A stretch of 7,077 nt of DNA from positions 1-7,077 of the forward strand of contig DKNF01000117.1 in the NCBI GenBank assembly GCA_002470165.1. Direction: 5' to 3'. Origin of the DNA: Betaproteobacteria bacterium UBA7395 (GTDB lineage Bacteria; Pseudomonadota; Gammaproteobacteria; Burkholderiales; Rhodocyclaceae). Both the position numbers and the translations under genes were made by a program. Shown one piece after another: positions 1 through 6,982 of the stretch (positions are counted from its first letter, which is position 1; each line of letters begins with the position of its first letter). The notes under the pieces are model-generated. The model saw only the letters and a list, made by a program, of their open reading frames with translations, was not told the origin of the DNA and made no database searches.

Positions 1-394
1 CGGCGGCGGCGGCCGCATCCTGGGCAGCCGTGCTGCGGGCGCGGTCTTCCATGAACGCGTCGAACTCGGACTTGTCCTTGGAGTTGCGCAGACGCTGGAG
101 GAAGGCCTCGAACGCCTCCTGTTCCTCTTCCAGCCGGCGCAGCGCTTCGGCACGGTTTTTCTCTAGGCTGCGGAATTCCTGGGCTTTGATCACCAGCACG
201 CCGTCCTTGCTGATTCGTCGGTCATCAAGCGCCAGTAACCGGGAACGAACCGCCTCCGGCAACGACGATGCGGCAATGTCGAAGCGCAGATGCACGGCGT
301 TCGAGACCTTGTTGACGTTCTGCCCACCGGCGCCCTGGGCGCGGATCGCGGTAAACTCGATTTCGTCTATGGGGATGGGGTAGGGCAAAGGCAT
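1..394 (-). CDS. arfB: ArfB (YaeJ)-like peptidyl-tRNA hydrolase, C-terminus cut by the window edge
   Basis: This is a class I release-factor-like protein that rescues stalled ribosomes by hydrolysing peptidyl-tRNA without a stop codon. Read leftward from the ATG at 394, it begins [20 protein letters not shown] and carries the catalytic GGQ at residues 23-25 within GAGGQNVNK. The motifs [22 protein letters not shown] and [12 protein letters not shown] follow, as in E. coli YaeJ. There are 131 codons in the window and the frame is still open at base 2. The odd part begins at about residue 89. Where ArfB normally has a linker and a very basic tail that enters the mRNA channel, this protein has a Glu-rich helix ([15 protein letters not shown], then [12 protein letters not shown]) and an Ala run. 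No clear Shine-Dalgarno precedes the ATG; the start is chosen by alignment with the family. It is divergent from btuE with about 107 bases between the starts. The N-terminal domain is secure; full function with this tail is doubtful. Confidence 0.85.
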   Translation of the reverse strand, partial: MPLPYPIPIDEIEFTAIRAQGAGGQNVNKVSNAVHLRFDIAASSLPEAVRSRLLALDDRRISKDGVLVIKAQEFRSLEKNRAEALRRLEEEQEAFEAFLQRLRNSKDKSEFDAFMEDRARSTAAQDAAAAA

Positions 395-501
395 GGTGGC
401 GAACCGAATATCTTGAGCAGAGAGTGTATAACGACGAAACCAAGGGAACGCTTGAACACACCACAGACTCCAAGCAGCGCCCCGAACCCATGGAGAAGAC
501 A

Positions 502-1050
502 ATGAATGACAGCCTTTACGATATTCCCCTGCAGACCCTGGACGGTCGACCGGCCAGCCTGCGTGACTACGCCGGCGAGGTGCTGCTGGTGGTCAACGTT
601 GCCTCGCGTTGCGGCCTGACGCCGCAATACGAGGGCCTGGAAAAGCTGCATGAGGCGCTGGCGCCGCGCGGTTTCCAGGTGCTGGGTTTCCCCTGCAACG
701 ACTTTGCCGCCCAGGAGCCCGGCACCGCCGACGAAATCCGCGAATTCTGCAGCGCGACCTACGGCGTCAGCTTCCCGCTGTTCGCCAAGGTGCAGATCAA
801 CAGCGAACCGCGCCATCCGCTTTACGCCGCGCTGATTGCCGCGATCCCGAATGCCGTTTATCCGGAAGGCAGCGACTTCCGCGACAAGCTCGCCGGCTAC
901 AAGCTGCTGCCGGCGCGCGACACCGATGTGCTGTGGAACTTCGAGAAATTCCTGATCGATCGCCAGGGCAAGGTCATCGGCCGCTTCTCGCCGGATACCG
1001 CACCGGACGATGCGGCGCTGCGGGCGGCCATCGAGGCGGCACTCGGGTGA
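502..1050 (+). CDS. btuE: BtuE-type glutathione/thioredoxin peroxidase
   Basis: This is a non-selenium glutathione peroxidase-family enzyme (thioredoxin fold, periplasmic or cytosolic in relatives) that reduces hydrogen peroxide and organic hydroperoxides. The 182-residue product closely matches the length and sequence of E. coli BtuE (183 aa). Family residues seen are the peroxidatic Cys37 in [13 protein letters not shown], Gln71 in the AQEPGT segment following GFPCNDF, the Trp145-Asn146 pair in LWNFEKFL, and Cys83, placed where thioredoxin-dependent members have the resolving Cys. The Cys form predicts thioredoxin as a likely reductant. The frame is open back to 424, but the ATG at 502 is preferred: GGAG at 492-495 lies 6 bases upstream and this start gives the family's N-terminus. 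There is no signal peptide. Its stop overlaps the next gene's GTG start by 4 bases, so the two are probably translationally coupled. A -10-like TATAAC at 427-432 lacks a convincing -35. Confidence 0.93.
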   Translation: MNDSLYDIPLQTLDGRPASLRDYAGEVLLVVNVASRCGLTPQYEGLEKLHEALAPRGFQVLGFPCNDFAAQEPGTADEIREFCSATYGVSFPLFAKVQINSEPRHPLYAALIAAIPNAVYPEGSDFRDKLAGYKLLPARDTDVLWNFEKFLIDRQGKVIGRFSPDTAPDDAALRAAIEAALG

Positions 1051-2045
1051 GTTCTCCGGCTGCCGGCAACAACTTGCCGATGATCGATGTTTACCTGCCG
1101 ATGATGAAGTCGGCAGCGATCATCTCGGCCGGCCAGCTCGGCCTGTTCGAAGCGCTGGCCGACGGCCCCTTGAGCGCCGACGAACTGGCCGGGCGCCTGG
1201 CTGTCTCGGTGCGAGGTGTCGCCACGCTGGCCGATTTTCTGGTCAGCATCGCCTATCTCGAACGCAATGGCGCCGCCTACACCAACAGCGCATCGACCCA
1301 GCGCTGGTTCACCTCGCGCGGCGCCGTCGATTACACGTCGGGCCTGTTGTGGACCGCCGAAGCCTGGCCGATGATGGGCGATCTCGGCAGCGCGCTGCGC
1401 CGTGGCGGGCCGCAGACCACCTTGTGGGAAGCGATGCAGTCGCGGCCCCAGCTAGGCCAGACCTTTGCCGCCTACATGGCGGCCTTCGCCCGCGATCTCG
1501 GGCCGGACCTGCTGCGGTTGGTTCCGCTTCGACCGGACCAGCAGCGCCTGCTCGACCTCGGCGGCTCGCACGGCCTGCACAGCATCCGCTTCTGCGAACA
1601 CTATCCGCAATTGCGTGCGCAGATCGTCGATTTTCCCAGCGCCCTGGCCGACACCCCGGCGCGACTGGCGGCGCACGGCCTGAGCGAGCGCATCGCGCTG
1701 ACCCCGGCCAGTGTGCTCGACCATCAATGGGCACCCGGGCAGGACGTGGTTTTTTATCTGTCGGTCGCGCACAACCAGACGGCCGACGACAATCGCCGGG
1801 TCATCCGGCGCATCCGCGACAGCCTCAATCCGGGCGGCCTGCTGGTCATCCACGAATACCTCGACGACCAGCCGCCGTCGCCCTATCTGGCAGCATTCAA
1901 GCTGACGCTGCTGTACGAGACCGGGACCAGCATCCATCGCGAAGCGGATTACCGCGCCTGGCTGGCCGAAGCCGGTTTCAACGAGGTCAAACGCATTGAC
2001 CTCGATCCGCTGGAGAAGGGCGCGTTGCTGTTGGCCAGCGTCTAG
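1047..2045 (+). CDS. SAM-dependent O-methyltransferase (Methyltransf_2-like, acetylserotonin-OMT type)
   Basis: This is a class I methyltransferase of the two-domain small-molecule O-methyltransferase type, probably a cytosolic dimer; the substrate is unknown. With the GTG start it is 332 aa. Residues about 15-95 form a winged-helix/dimerisation domain (SAGQLGLFEALADGPLSADELA). SAM motif I is LLDLGGSHG at 168-176, followed by the acidic VDFP (Asp195) expected to bind the ribose. The segment FYLSVAHNQTADDN places His242 where plant-type OMTs carry their catalytic His, and LNPGGLLVIHEYLDD is the usual post-motif strand. The GTG at 1047 is chosen because it overlaps the btuE stop (GTGA) and has a purine-rich stretch (GAGGCGG) just upstream. 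The ATG at 1080 is an alternative but has no visible ribosome site. The stop codon overlaps that of the convergent lysR remnant. Pairing with btuE suggests a shared transcript but does not reveal the substrate. Confidence 0.85.
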   Translation: MSSPAAGNNLPMIDVYLPMMKSAAIISAGQLGLFEALADGPLSADELAGRLAVSVRGVATLADFLVSIAYLERNGAAYTNSASTQRWFTSRGAVDYTSGLLWTAEAWPMMGDLGSALRRGGPQTTLWEAMQSRPQLGQTFAAYMAAFARDLGPDLLRLVPLRPDQQRLLDLGGSHGLHSIRFCEHYPQLRAQIVDFPSALADTPARLAAHGLSERIALTPASVLDHQWAPGQDVVFYLSVAHNQTADDNRRVIRRIRDSLNPGGLLVIHEYLDDQPPSPYLAAFKLTLLYETGTSIHREADYRAWLAEAGFNEVKRIDLDPLEKGALLLASV

Positions 2046-2800
2046 GGATTCAGTGCCGCCAGCAGCATGTCGAGAAAGGCACGGGTCTTGGCCGGCATCA
2101 GTCGCCGGCCGGGAAACACCGCCCAGGCCGCATGCGCCGGCAGCGACCAGGCCGGCAGCACCCGGCGCAGCAAACCCTGGCGGACCCACGGTGCAGCAAA
2201 GTAATCCGGGACGGCCGTGATGCCGGCACCGGCGCGCGCCAGATGAATCAGTAGTTCCGGTGAATTGGCGACGGTATGGGCCCGCGGCGAACCCTGCCAG
2301 GCTTGCCGTTCATCCGGGTGGCGCAGCTCCCAGACCGCCGGTTCGCCGGAACGGCCGAACAGGCGCAGGGTCGCGTGCTGCATGAGCGCGTCGGGATGCG
2401 CCGGTTCGCCGTGCTCGGCCAAGTATTGTGGGGCGGCGTACAAGCCGCCGGGGAAGTCGGCCAGTTTTCGTGCCGCCAGCGAGGCATCGTCGGGCAGGCT
2501 GCCCATGCGGATGGCCAGATCGAAGTTTTCGCCGAGCAGATCGACGCGCCGCGGTGACAGATCGAGTTCCAGCGATACCGCCGGGTGCAGTGTGACGAAA
2601 GCGGCGAGCATGTCGGTCAGCAACAGGGTGGCGAAGTCGTTCGGCATCGACACGCGCAGCCGGCCGCTCGGCCGGGCCTGGCGGAACTCGCTGAGGGCGC
2701 GCACGGCGTCGACTTCGGCCGCGACCTGGCGGGCATGTTCGAGCAACTGACGGCCGTAATCGGTCAGCGTCAGCCGGCGCGTGGTGCGCTGTATGAGGGT
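2042..2800 (-). pseudogene. LysR-type transcriptional regulator, lacking most of its N-terminal DNA-binding domain
   Basis: This is the remnant of a LysR-family activator/repressor. Reading leftward, recognisable homology starts at about 2797 with LIQRTTRRLTLTDYGRQLLEHA, the end of the winged helix-turn-helix plus linker helix. It continues through an apparently intact effector-binding domain (GRLRVSMPNDFA, SLELDLSPRRVDLL, FDLAIRMG, LYAAPQYLAEHG, ANSPELLIHLARAGAGITAVPDY) to the TAG at 2044-2042. The first 30-35 residues, with the HTH, are missing. Upstream the same frame runs through unrelated residues to a TAG at 2839-2837, which is the stop of the KfrA-like gene. The only possible starts are internal (for example TTG at 2746), giving a headless protein unable to bind DNA in the usual way. 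No missing 5' half is visible anywhere to the right, so this looks like a rearrangement or deletion rather than a simple insertion. It is convergent with the methyltransferase gene. Confidence 0.85.
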
Positions 2801-2815
2801 TGGCCGGGATTCATG

Positions 2816-2835
2816 AAAAATTCCCCGAAAATCGG
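2816..2835 (-). terminator. Possible weak intrinsic terminator of the KfrA-like gene
   Basis: Immediately after the TAG of the KfrA-like gene the leftward transcript would read CCGA-TTT-TCGG (a 4-bp stem), then GGGAA and five U residues. The stem is short and not adjacent to the U run, so this is suggestive only. Confidence 0.25.
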
Positions 2836-2836
2836 C

Positions 2837-3913
2837 CTACTCTTCTGAATTAAAAAGCGAATTTTGACTGTCAACACTATTCTTCTTTGCGTTGACGCTC
2901 TTTGCCTGTGGTGCCTGCAATGCCGCGAGCCTTTCAAAGATTTTCTCGTGGCTGACGACAACGGATTTTGCCGCCATCAGTTCGGATTCCAGCCGCTGCT
3001 CCGTTTCCGCAGCCTCCCGTAGCTTGCTGACGTTCGCTTGATTTTCCTTGTCCAGATCGGCCACTCGCCCGTTGGCTTGCGCCAACTGATCCGACAGCTG
3101 CTGGTTTTTCACCTCGGCGACGGCCAGTTGCTCTTTAGCCGAACGCAGCGTTCGTATCTCGCCCTCTTGTCGATGCAGCTCACTGCGCGCATGGGTCAGT
3201 TCGCTCGATAGCCGAGCATTGTCCTCATGGCTGCGGATGAGCTCCTGCTGCTGGGTATTCACCGTATCTTTGGCAGAACGCAATTCGCCCTGCAGGAACT
3301 GAATTTGTTGTTCGGATTGCCGTTGATCTTGTTCCCGTTGTTCCTTGGCCGCAGCACGGAAATGTTCCAGCGCCTCCCGGGCGTGTTGATGCTTCTCTTC
3401 CAAGGAAAGACGATGCGTTTCCTCCTTGGCTAGCTGCCCTTCCATGTCCTGAATGCGCTGAGCCATTTGAGCCCGGGCAATCCTTTCTTCCTGGAGCGCC
3501 GCCATAGTGTTCGCATGTGCGGTTTTTTCCGTGGACAGATCGATGGCCTGGCGCTCAACCTGCCCACGGAACGATTCGCTTTCGTTACGTAATGCAGCCA
3601 TAGCGTTATTCAACGCCGCAATTTCCGCCTTGTGCTTATCAGTCAGTGCTGCCAAGCGCTGGTCGGCTTCCTGATGCAGGCGCTCCGCCAGCCGGGCCGA
3701 CAAATCCTGGATGGCTTCGCTGACCGCGACCTGAGTGCCGGCATTGCCACCTTCCTCTTCCTCGATTTCCTTGAGGTAACGATGAATCGTGGCTTTCGAG
3801 CCAGTATTGCCAAGCTCGATACGGATGGCGTCAATCGACGGATGGCGTCCCATCGCCAACAGATTGTTCCGTGCTCTGACGACTTCTGACTTGTAGATTC
3901 CGGCTCTGGCCAT
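2837..3913 (-). CDS. KfrA/TnpT-like coiled-coil DNA-binding protein
   Basis: The 358-aa product has a small N-terminal DNA-binding domain followed by a very long coiled coil. Residues 1 to about 55 (MARAGIYKSEVVRARNNLLA, then GRHPSIDAIRIELGNTGSKATIHRYLKEIEEEEG) match the KfrA N-terminal helix-turn-helix family. Residues about 60-335 are Glu/Gln/Arg/Ala-rich heptads without prolines or hydrophobic membrane stretches, that is, an extended coiled coil. The tail is low-complexity, rich in Lys, Asn and Ser. Two family roles fit: plasmid KfrA, an autoregulating nucleoid-like stability protein (RK2 KfrA about 308 aa), or TnpT, the accessory DNA-binding protein of Tn4651-type cointegrate resolution. 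Neither a partition operon nor a tnpS recombinase is in the window, so it is an orphan. GAGGG lies just upstream of the ATG at 3913. Base composition is visibly more AT-rich than the genes to its left, suggesting transfer. A palindrome overlaps its predicted promoter. Confidence 0.85.
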   Translation of the reverse strand: MARAGIYKSEVVRARNNLLAMGRHPSIDAIRIELGNTGSKATIHRYLKEIEEEEGGNAGTQVAVSEAIQDLSARLAERLHQEADQRLAALTDKHKAEIAALNNAMAALRNESESFRGQVERQAIDLSTEKTAHANTMAALQEERIARAQMAQRIQDMEGQLAKEETHRLSLEEKHQHAREALEHFRAAAKEQREQDQRQSEQQIQFLQGELRSAKDTVNTQQQELIRSHEDNARLSSELTHARSELHRQEGEIRTLRSAKEQLAVAEVKNQQLSDQLAQANGRVADLDKENQANVSKLREAAETEQRLESELMAAKSVVVSHEKIFERLAALQAPQAKSVNAKKNSVDSQNSLFNSEE

Positions 3914-3937
3914 GACGCCCTCGAATTTCGTACTGTG

Positions 3938-3960
3938 GTATGTAATACAATATTACATAC
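3938..3960. promoter_or_regulatory. Perfect palindrome: probable KfrA-like operator or resolution-site core
   Basis: Ten-base arms GTATGTAATA (3938-3947) and TATTACATAC (3951-3960) are exact inverted complements separated by CAA. The site lies 25 bases upstream of the ATG of the KfrA-like gene and covers the predicted -10 box. Plasmid KfrA proteins are known to bind such sites at their own promoters, and TnpT/TnpS act at an inverted-repeat core next to tnpT. The palindrome is directly visible; what binds it is inference. Confidence 0.7.
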
Positions 3961-3978
3961 TAAATATTTATAATTCAA
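3950..3978 (-). promoter_or_regulatory. Predicted sigma-70 promoter of the KfrA-like gene
   Basis: Read leftward, TTGAAT (3978-3973, 4 of 6 to consensus) is separated by exactly 17 bases from TAATAT (3955-3950, 4 of 6). The -10 falls inside the palindrome, so a protein bound there would block transcription, consistent with autorepression. The surrounding DNA is AT-rich, which makes chance promoter matches common. Confidence 0.45.
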
Positions 3979-4252
3979 GGCTTAAAAAACAGTAAAACTA
4001 AGACGTGATAATGGTTGATTATTTGTTGTGATGGCTGGCAAAGGGGAAAACCAATCTAGGAATGGTACGAAATCGACGGTTGGCTTCCTTGCAATTTGCG
4101 TCCCAAGGGCTTTCATGAATCCATGAATTGGAATGCGACTTACTTTTATTTACAATCTTGGTCTGTTGTTCTAACCAAACTGCAAGCCAGCAACCGATGG
4201 ATCTTTCCTAGGCAGCCAGCCAGTATCGCTAAAACGCCTTCGGAGAGTCTCC
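3961..4252. other. AT-rich intergenic region with no recognisable gene
   Basis: About 290 bases lie between the KfrA-like gene and the receptor gene. No reading frame here resembles a known protein. In particular I see neither a tnpS recombinase start nor the missing LysR head. The only small patterns are a tandem CATGAATC/CATGAATT near 4114-4129 and the leftward promoter at its left end. The receptor's promoter must lie here, but I cannot pick a convincing -35/-10 pair or a Fur box. Confidence 0.6.
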
Positions 4253-4531
4253 ATGATGTATTGCTTATCGAGAAGTTCATTTTCTCCCACCCCGCTCGTG
4301 CTGGCGATTGCCGCAGCATATGCTTGCGTTCCGGCTGTCTATGCCAAGGAAGGCGACCCTGATAAAACCTTGGCTACCATTCAGGTGATCGGTAGCGAAG
4401 AAAATCTGTCGCCCCTGGGTGGAGCCGGCCAGATTCTGGGCAAGAAGGAACTGGAGGATTCTCACGTTTTCACCGTGAATGAAGCCTTGCGTGTCGGCGC
4501 GCGTTTAAATTTGACCACCTGTGCGCGTTGA
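4253..4531 (+). pseudogene. TonB-dependent outer-membrane receptor, 5' fragment interrupted by the IS21 element
   Basis: This is the N-terminus of an outer-membrane TonB-dependent transporter, probably for a siderophore or ferric-citrate-type ligand by general resemblance. Residues 1-31 are a signal peptide (short Arg-containing start, hydrophobic LVLAIAAAYACV, cleavage likely after AVYA). The mature part begins KEGDPDKTLATIQVIGSEEN, a TonB-box-like stretch leading into the plug domain (GAGQILGKKELEDSHVFTVN, then EALR). Native coding ends at 4491. The frame then runs 12 residues into the IS (VGARLNLTTCAR) to a TGA at 4529-4531. A full receptor would be roughly 650-800 aa, so this is under an eighth of it and cannot function. 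GGAG at 4242-4245 supports the ATG at 4253; the ATG at 4256 is an alternative. The remaining gene should resume beyond the window, probably with a KVPG-like continuation. Confidence 0.85.
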
Positions 4532-4541
4532 ATTTTGACCA
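4492..4541. repeat. IS21 right terminal repeats (istB side)
   Basis: The terminal TGT at 4492 is followed by two direct 19-base repeats at 4499-4517 (GCGCGTTTAAATTTGACCA) and 4523-4541 (GCGCGTTGAATTTTGACCA), starting 24 bases apart. They match the inverted copies at the other end and are the expected IstA binding sites. Confidence 0.85.
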
Positions 4542-4619
4542 GGGGTGATAGCCACCTGACATAGGTTGGCTTGTGGATAAGTGTAGCTCAGAACAACCGA
4601 TTTTCGAGCCACGATGATT

Positions 4620-4668
4620 GCGTTGGGAAAGCCGTGGAGGACGAAGTCCGGAACGGATTTCCCAACGC
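4620..4668. repeat. 49-base composite hairpin just downstream of istB
   Basis: Three nested pairs of arms share one centre at base 4644: GCGTTGGGAAA (4620-4630) with TTTCCCAACGC (4658-4668), CCGT (4632-4635) with ACGG (4653-4656), and GGAC (4639-4642) with GTCC (4646-4649). That gives 19 base pairs with small internal mismatches and a GAA loop. It begins 8 bases past the istB stop, so it would fold at the 3' end of the istAB transcript. There is no U-run on the leftward side, so it is not a canonical intrinsic terminator; mRNA protection or a transcription block is possible. Confidence 0.8.
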
Positions 4669-4676
4669 GGCCCCGA

Positions 4677-5474
4677 TCAGAACACGCCTTCCTCGGGGGG
4701 AGCGCCCCGCTTGCTCTGTTCTCGTGCCTTGATCCTCGACTTGGCGGTGGCCGTACTGTGTCGGAAACGGAACGACTCGTTGCCGGTCTCCACGATATGG
4801 CAGTGATGTGTCAGCCGGTCGAGCAGCGCCGTGGTCATCTTGGCGTCGCCGAACACGCTCGGCCATTCGGCGAAGGTCAGATTGGTCGTGATCATCACGC
4901 TGGTGTGCTCGTAGAGTTTCGACAGTAGGTGAAACAGCAAGGCACCGCCGGCCTGGCTGAATGGCAGGTAGCCCAACTCATCGAGAATGACTAGGTCCAT
5001 GCGCAGCAGCCCCAAGGCAATCCGCCCGGCTTTGCCAGCAGCCTTCTCCAATTCCAGGGCATTGACCAGGTCGACCGTCGAGAAGAAGCGCACGCGTTTG
5101 CTGTAATGCGTAATGCCCGAAACGCCCAGCGCCGTAGCGAGGTGCGTCTTGCCGGTGCCCGTGCCGCCAATGAACACGACGTTCTGGGCCTCATCGGCAA
5201 AGGAGAGATCGGCCAGTTGCCGGATCAGCTTCTGATCGACCTTGGATTGCTCAAAGTCGAAGCCAGCTAGATCCCGATGCACCGGGAAGCGGGCGGCATG
5301 CATCTGATAGCCAATCGAACGCATCACCCGGTCGGTGTGCTCGGCTTGAAGCAGATGCTCGATCAGCCAGCGTGATGATTCAATCCCCATTCCGCCATTG
5401 GCCGACAGTTCCTCCCAGGCGCCTGCCATGCCATGCAAACGAAGTTCCTTAAACTCGCTCAGCAGCTCACGCAT
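4677..5474 (-). CDS. istB: IstB, IS21-family transposition helper ATPase
   Basis: This is a AAA+ ATPase that binds DNA and assists the IstA transposase in target selection and strand transfer. The 265-aa length is normal for the family. Residues 1-90 form the N-terminal IstB helical domain ([20 protein letters not shown]). Walker A is GGTGTGKT at 103-110 followed by HLATALG. Walker B is LVILDE at 161-166 followed by LGYLPF. The sensor-1-like TTNL is at 196-199, with Arg220 in LLDRLTHH placed as the arginine finger. The basic C-terminal tail ([13 protein letters not shown]) is usual. The ATG overlaps the end of istA by 8 bases, and a strong Shine-Dalgarno, GGAGGTGA (5488-5481), lies 6 bases upstream inside istA, giving coupled but independent initiation. 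The gene is intact. Confidence 0.97.
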   Translation of the reverse strand: MRELLSEFKELRLHGMAGAWEELSANGGMGIESSRWLIEHLLQAEHTDRVMRSIGYQMHAARFPVHRDLAGFDFEQSKVDQKLIRQLADLSFADEAQNVVFIGGTGTGKTHLATALGVSGITHYSKRVRFFSTVDLVNALELEKAAGKAGRIALGLLRMDLVILDELGYLPFSQAGGALLFHLLSKLYEHTSVMITTNLTFAEWPSVFGDAKMTTALLDRLTHHCHIVETGNESFRFRHSTATAKSRIKAREQSKRGAPPEEGVF

Positions 5475-6963
5475 GATCAGTCACCTCCGTACGCAGCCGG
5501 TCGTACCGTCCAGTATCGGCAACCGGCACTTCGCTGACAGTGAGCACAGTTTCCACCGGTGGCGGCAAGGGGCCGGATTTGAGCCGGTTGAGCATGTTCT
5601 CGATGTGCTCCGCACTGGGCAAACCCGATTCCAGCACCAGATCAACCGCGACCAGAACGGCCTCCAGACCGAACTGTGCAATCGCCGACAGCACCTTGGC
5701 CATCACCCGATCGCCGCCTTCCCGGCGCAGAAGCAAACCGCGCAATCGTTGCAAGGGCTCCGGCATGTCGGCAAACGGCGCGCCATTTCGCAAGGCCCCC
5801 GGCTTGCGTTCGATCAGCGGAATGTAGTGCTGCCAGTCGTAGAGGGTTTGCTGGCGACTGAAGCTACGGGGATGCCTGGCAACACGCATATCGTGCGCCA
5901 CGATGTCGATCCGTTCCGGATAAAGCCGCAGGCTGACCGCCTGCCCCACCAACTCGCACGGCACGGAGTAGCGATTACGATCCAGTGTCACCAGACAGGT
6001 ACTGGAGACCTTGCCCAGGGTTTCGACGTAGCCATCGAACGGCGCCACCATCGGCATCAGACTCGGTTGCTCGTGTTCGAGCATCTCTGCCACCGTCAGA
6101 TCGGCATACTCGGGATGACGCAATTCCTGCCACAGGCTGCGACAGCGTTCGAGCAGCCAGACATTCAGATCAGCGAACGAACCGAACCGCTCCTTGCTGG
6201 CATCCTGCCAGAGCCGATGCCGGCTATCCTGGACATTCTTCTCGACAACGCCTTTCTCCCAGCCGCTGGCGACATTGCAGAAGTCCGGATCGAACAGGTA
6301 GTGGGACGCCATCGCAGAGAAGCGCGCATTAACGATGCGGGATTTGCCCTTCTGCACCTTGTCGACCGCCGTCTTCATGTTGTCGTAGATGCCGCGCCGA
6401 GGAATGCCGCCCAACGCAGCAAACGAACGCGTGTGCGCATCGAACAGCATCTCGTGACCCTGCGTCGGGTAGGCCTGAACGACGAACGCCCGACTGGCAC
6501 AAAGCTTCAGGTGCGAAGCGAGTATCTTCCGCCACACCCCGCCAATGACCAGATGCTCTTCGCTCCAGTCAAACTGAAAGGCTTCGCCCAGCTCGAAATG
6601 GAGCGGTACAAAGGCCTTGCTGACCGCCGCACCCCCATCGGCCCGCCAGCGCCGGATGAATTCGGTGACCCGACAGTAGGTGCCGGTAAATCCCGCAGCC
6701 TGCAATTCACCAAAGAGTTTCAGCGCTGTCCGCCGATCCCGTTTCGGCCGACGGACATCTGTTTCCAGGGCTTTGATGAGGCGCGCCGCATACGGCGCTA
6801 TCTTGATGTTCGGGTTTTGCCGCTCATACTTCGGCTCCGTCCCTTCCGGTGTCCGCAACCATCGCTTCACGGTATTCCGGCTATACCCCGTCTTCCGCGA
6901 AATCTCGGACAGCGACATGCCGTCCCGGTAAAACAACCGCCGAATCCTGCCCAGATCCTTCAT
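5467..6963 (-). CDS. istA: IstA, IS21-family DDE transposase
   Basis: This transposase performs cutting and joining of the IS21 ends. The product is 498 aa from the ATG at 6963. Residues about 14-37 are a helix-turn-helix ([23 protein letters not shown]). The RNase H-like catalytic core (rve) has Asp132 in FQFDWSEE, Asp194 in [10 protein letters not shown] and Glu241 in [12 protein letters not shown], a complete DDE triad. The C-terminal part includes a Mu-transposase-like barrel region ([20 protein letters not shown]). The frame is open from a TTG at 6978 and an ATG at 6972, but GGAG sits 9 bases before the ATG at 6963, and starting at [11 protein letters not shown] is typical. The last 8 bases overlap istB. 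With no internal stop and all catalytic residues present, the element may be active. Confidence 0.95.
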   Translation of the reverse strand: MKDLGRIRRLFYRDGMSLSEISRKTGYSRNTVKRWLRTPEGTEPKYERQNPNIKIAPYAARLIKALETDVRRPKRDRRTALKLFGELQAAGFTGTYCRVTEFIRRWRADGGAAVSKAFVPLHFELGEAFQFDWSEEHLVIGGVWRKILASHLKLCASRAFVVQAYPTQGHEMLFDAHTRSFAALGGIPRRGIYDNMKTAVDKVQKGKSRIVNARFSAMASHYLFDPDFCNVASGWEKGVVEKNVQDSRHRLWQDASKERFGSFADLNVWLLERCRSLWQELRHPEYADLTVAEMLEHEQPSLMPMVAPFDGYVETLGKVSSTCLVTLDRNRYSVPCELVGQAVSLRLYPERIDIVAHDMRVARHPRSFSRQQTLYDWQHYIPLIERKPGALRNGAPFADMPEPLQRLRGLLLRREGGDRVMAKVLSAIAQFGLEAVLVAVDLVLESGLPSAEHIENMLNRLKSGPLPPPVETVLTVSEVPVADTGRYDRLRTEVTDHA

Positions 6964-6982
6964 GGTGATCATCTCCAAAAAC

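Noticed and set aside
1..16. CGG repeats with a NotI-like GCGGCCGC at the left edge, possibly a cloning linker
   Set aside because: They read in frame as an Ala run in the arfB-like product and are plausible in GC-rich DNA; no vector sequence is seen.
30..383. Rightward frame of 117 codons over the arfB gene
   Set aside because: It is a low-complexity Ser/Arg-rich translation opposite the clear GGQ-containing ArfB frame.
395..501. Bidirectional promoter around TATAAC (427-432) for btuE and arfB
   Set aside because: The -10-like element is reasonable, but no -35 at a proper distance is found on either strand, so it is mentioned only in the btuE entry.
4006..4024. GATAATGGTTGATTATTTG looked like a Fur box ahead of the receptor gene
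   Set aside because: Only the first half matches the Fur consensus; the second half does not form the inverted repeat, and it lies over 220 bases from the start codon.
4096..4362. Rightward 88-codon frame across the intergenic region into the receptor
   Set aside because: It has no ribosome site and no recognisable protein, and it overlaps the signal-peptide-bearing receptor frame, which has a good GGAG site.
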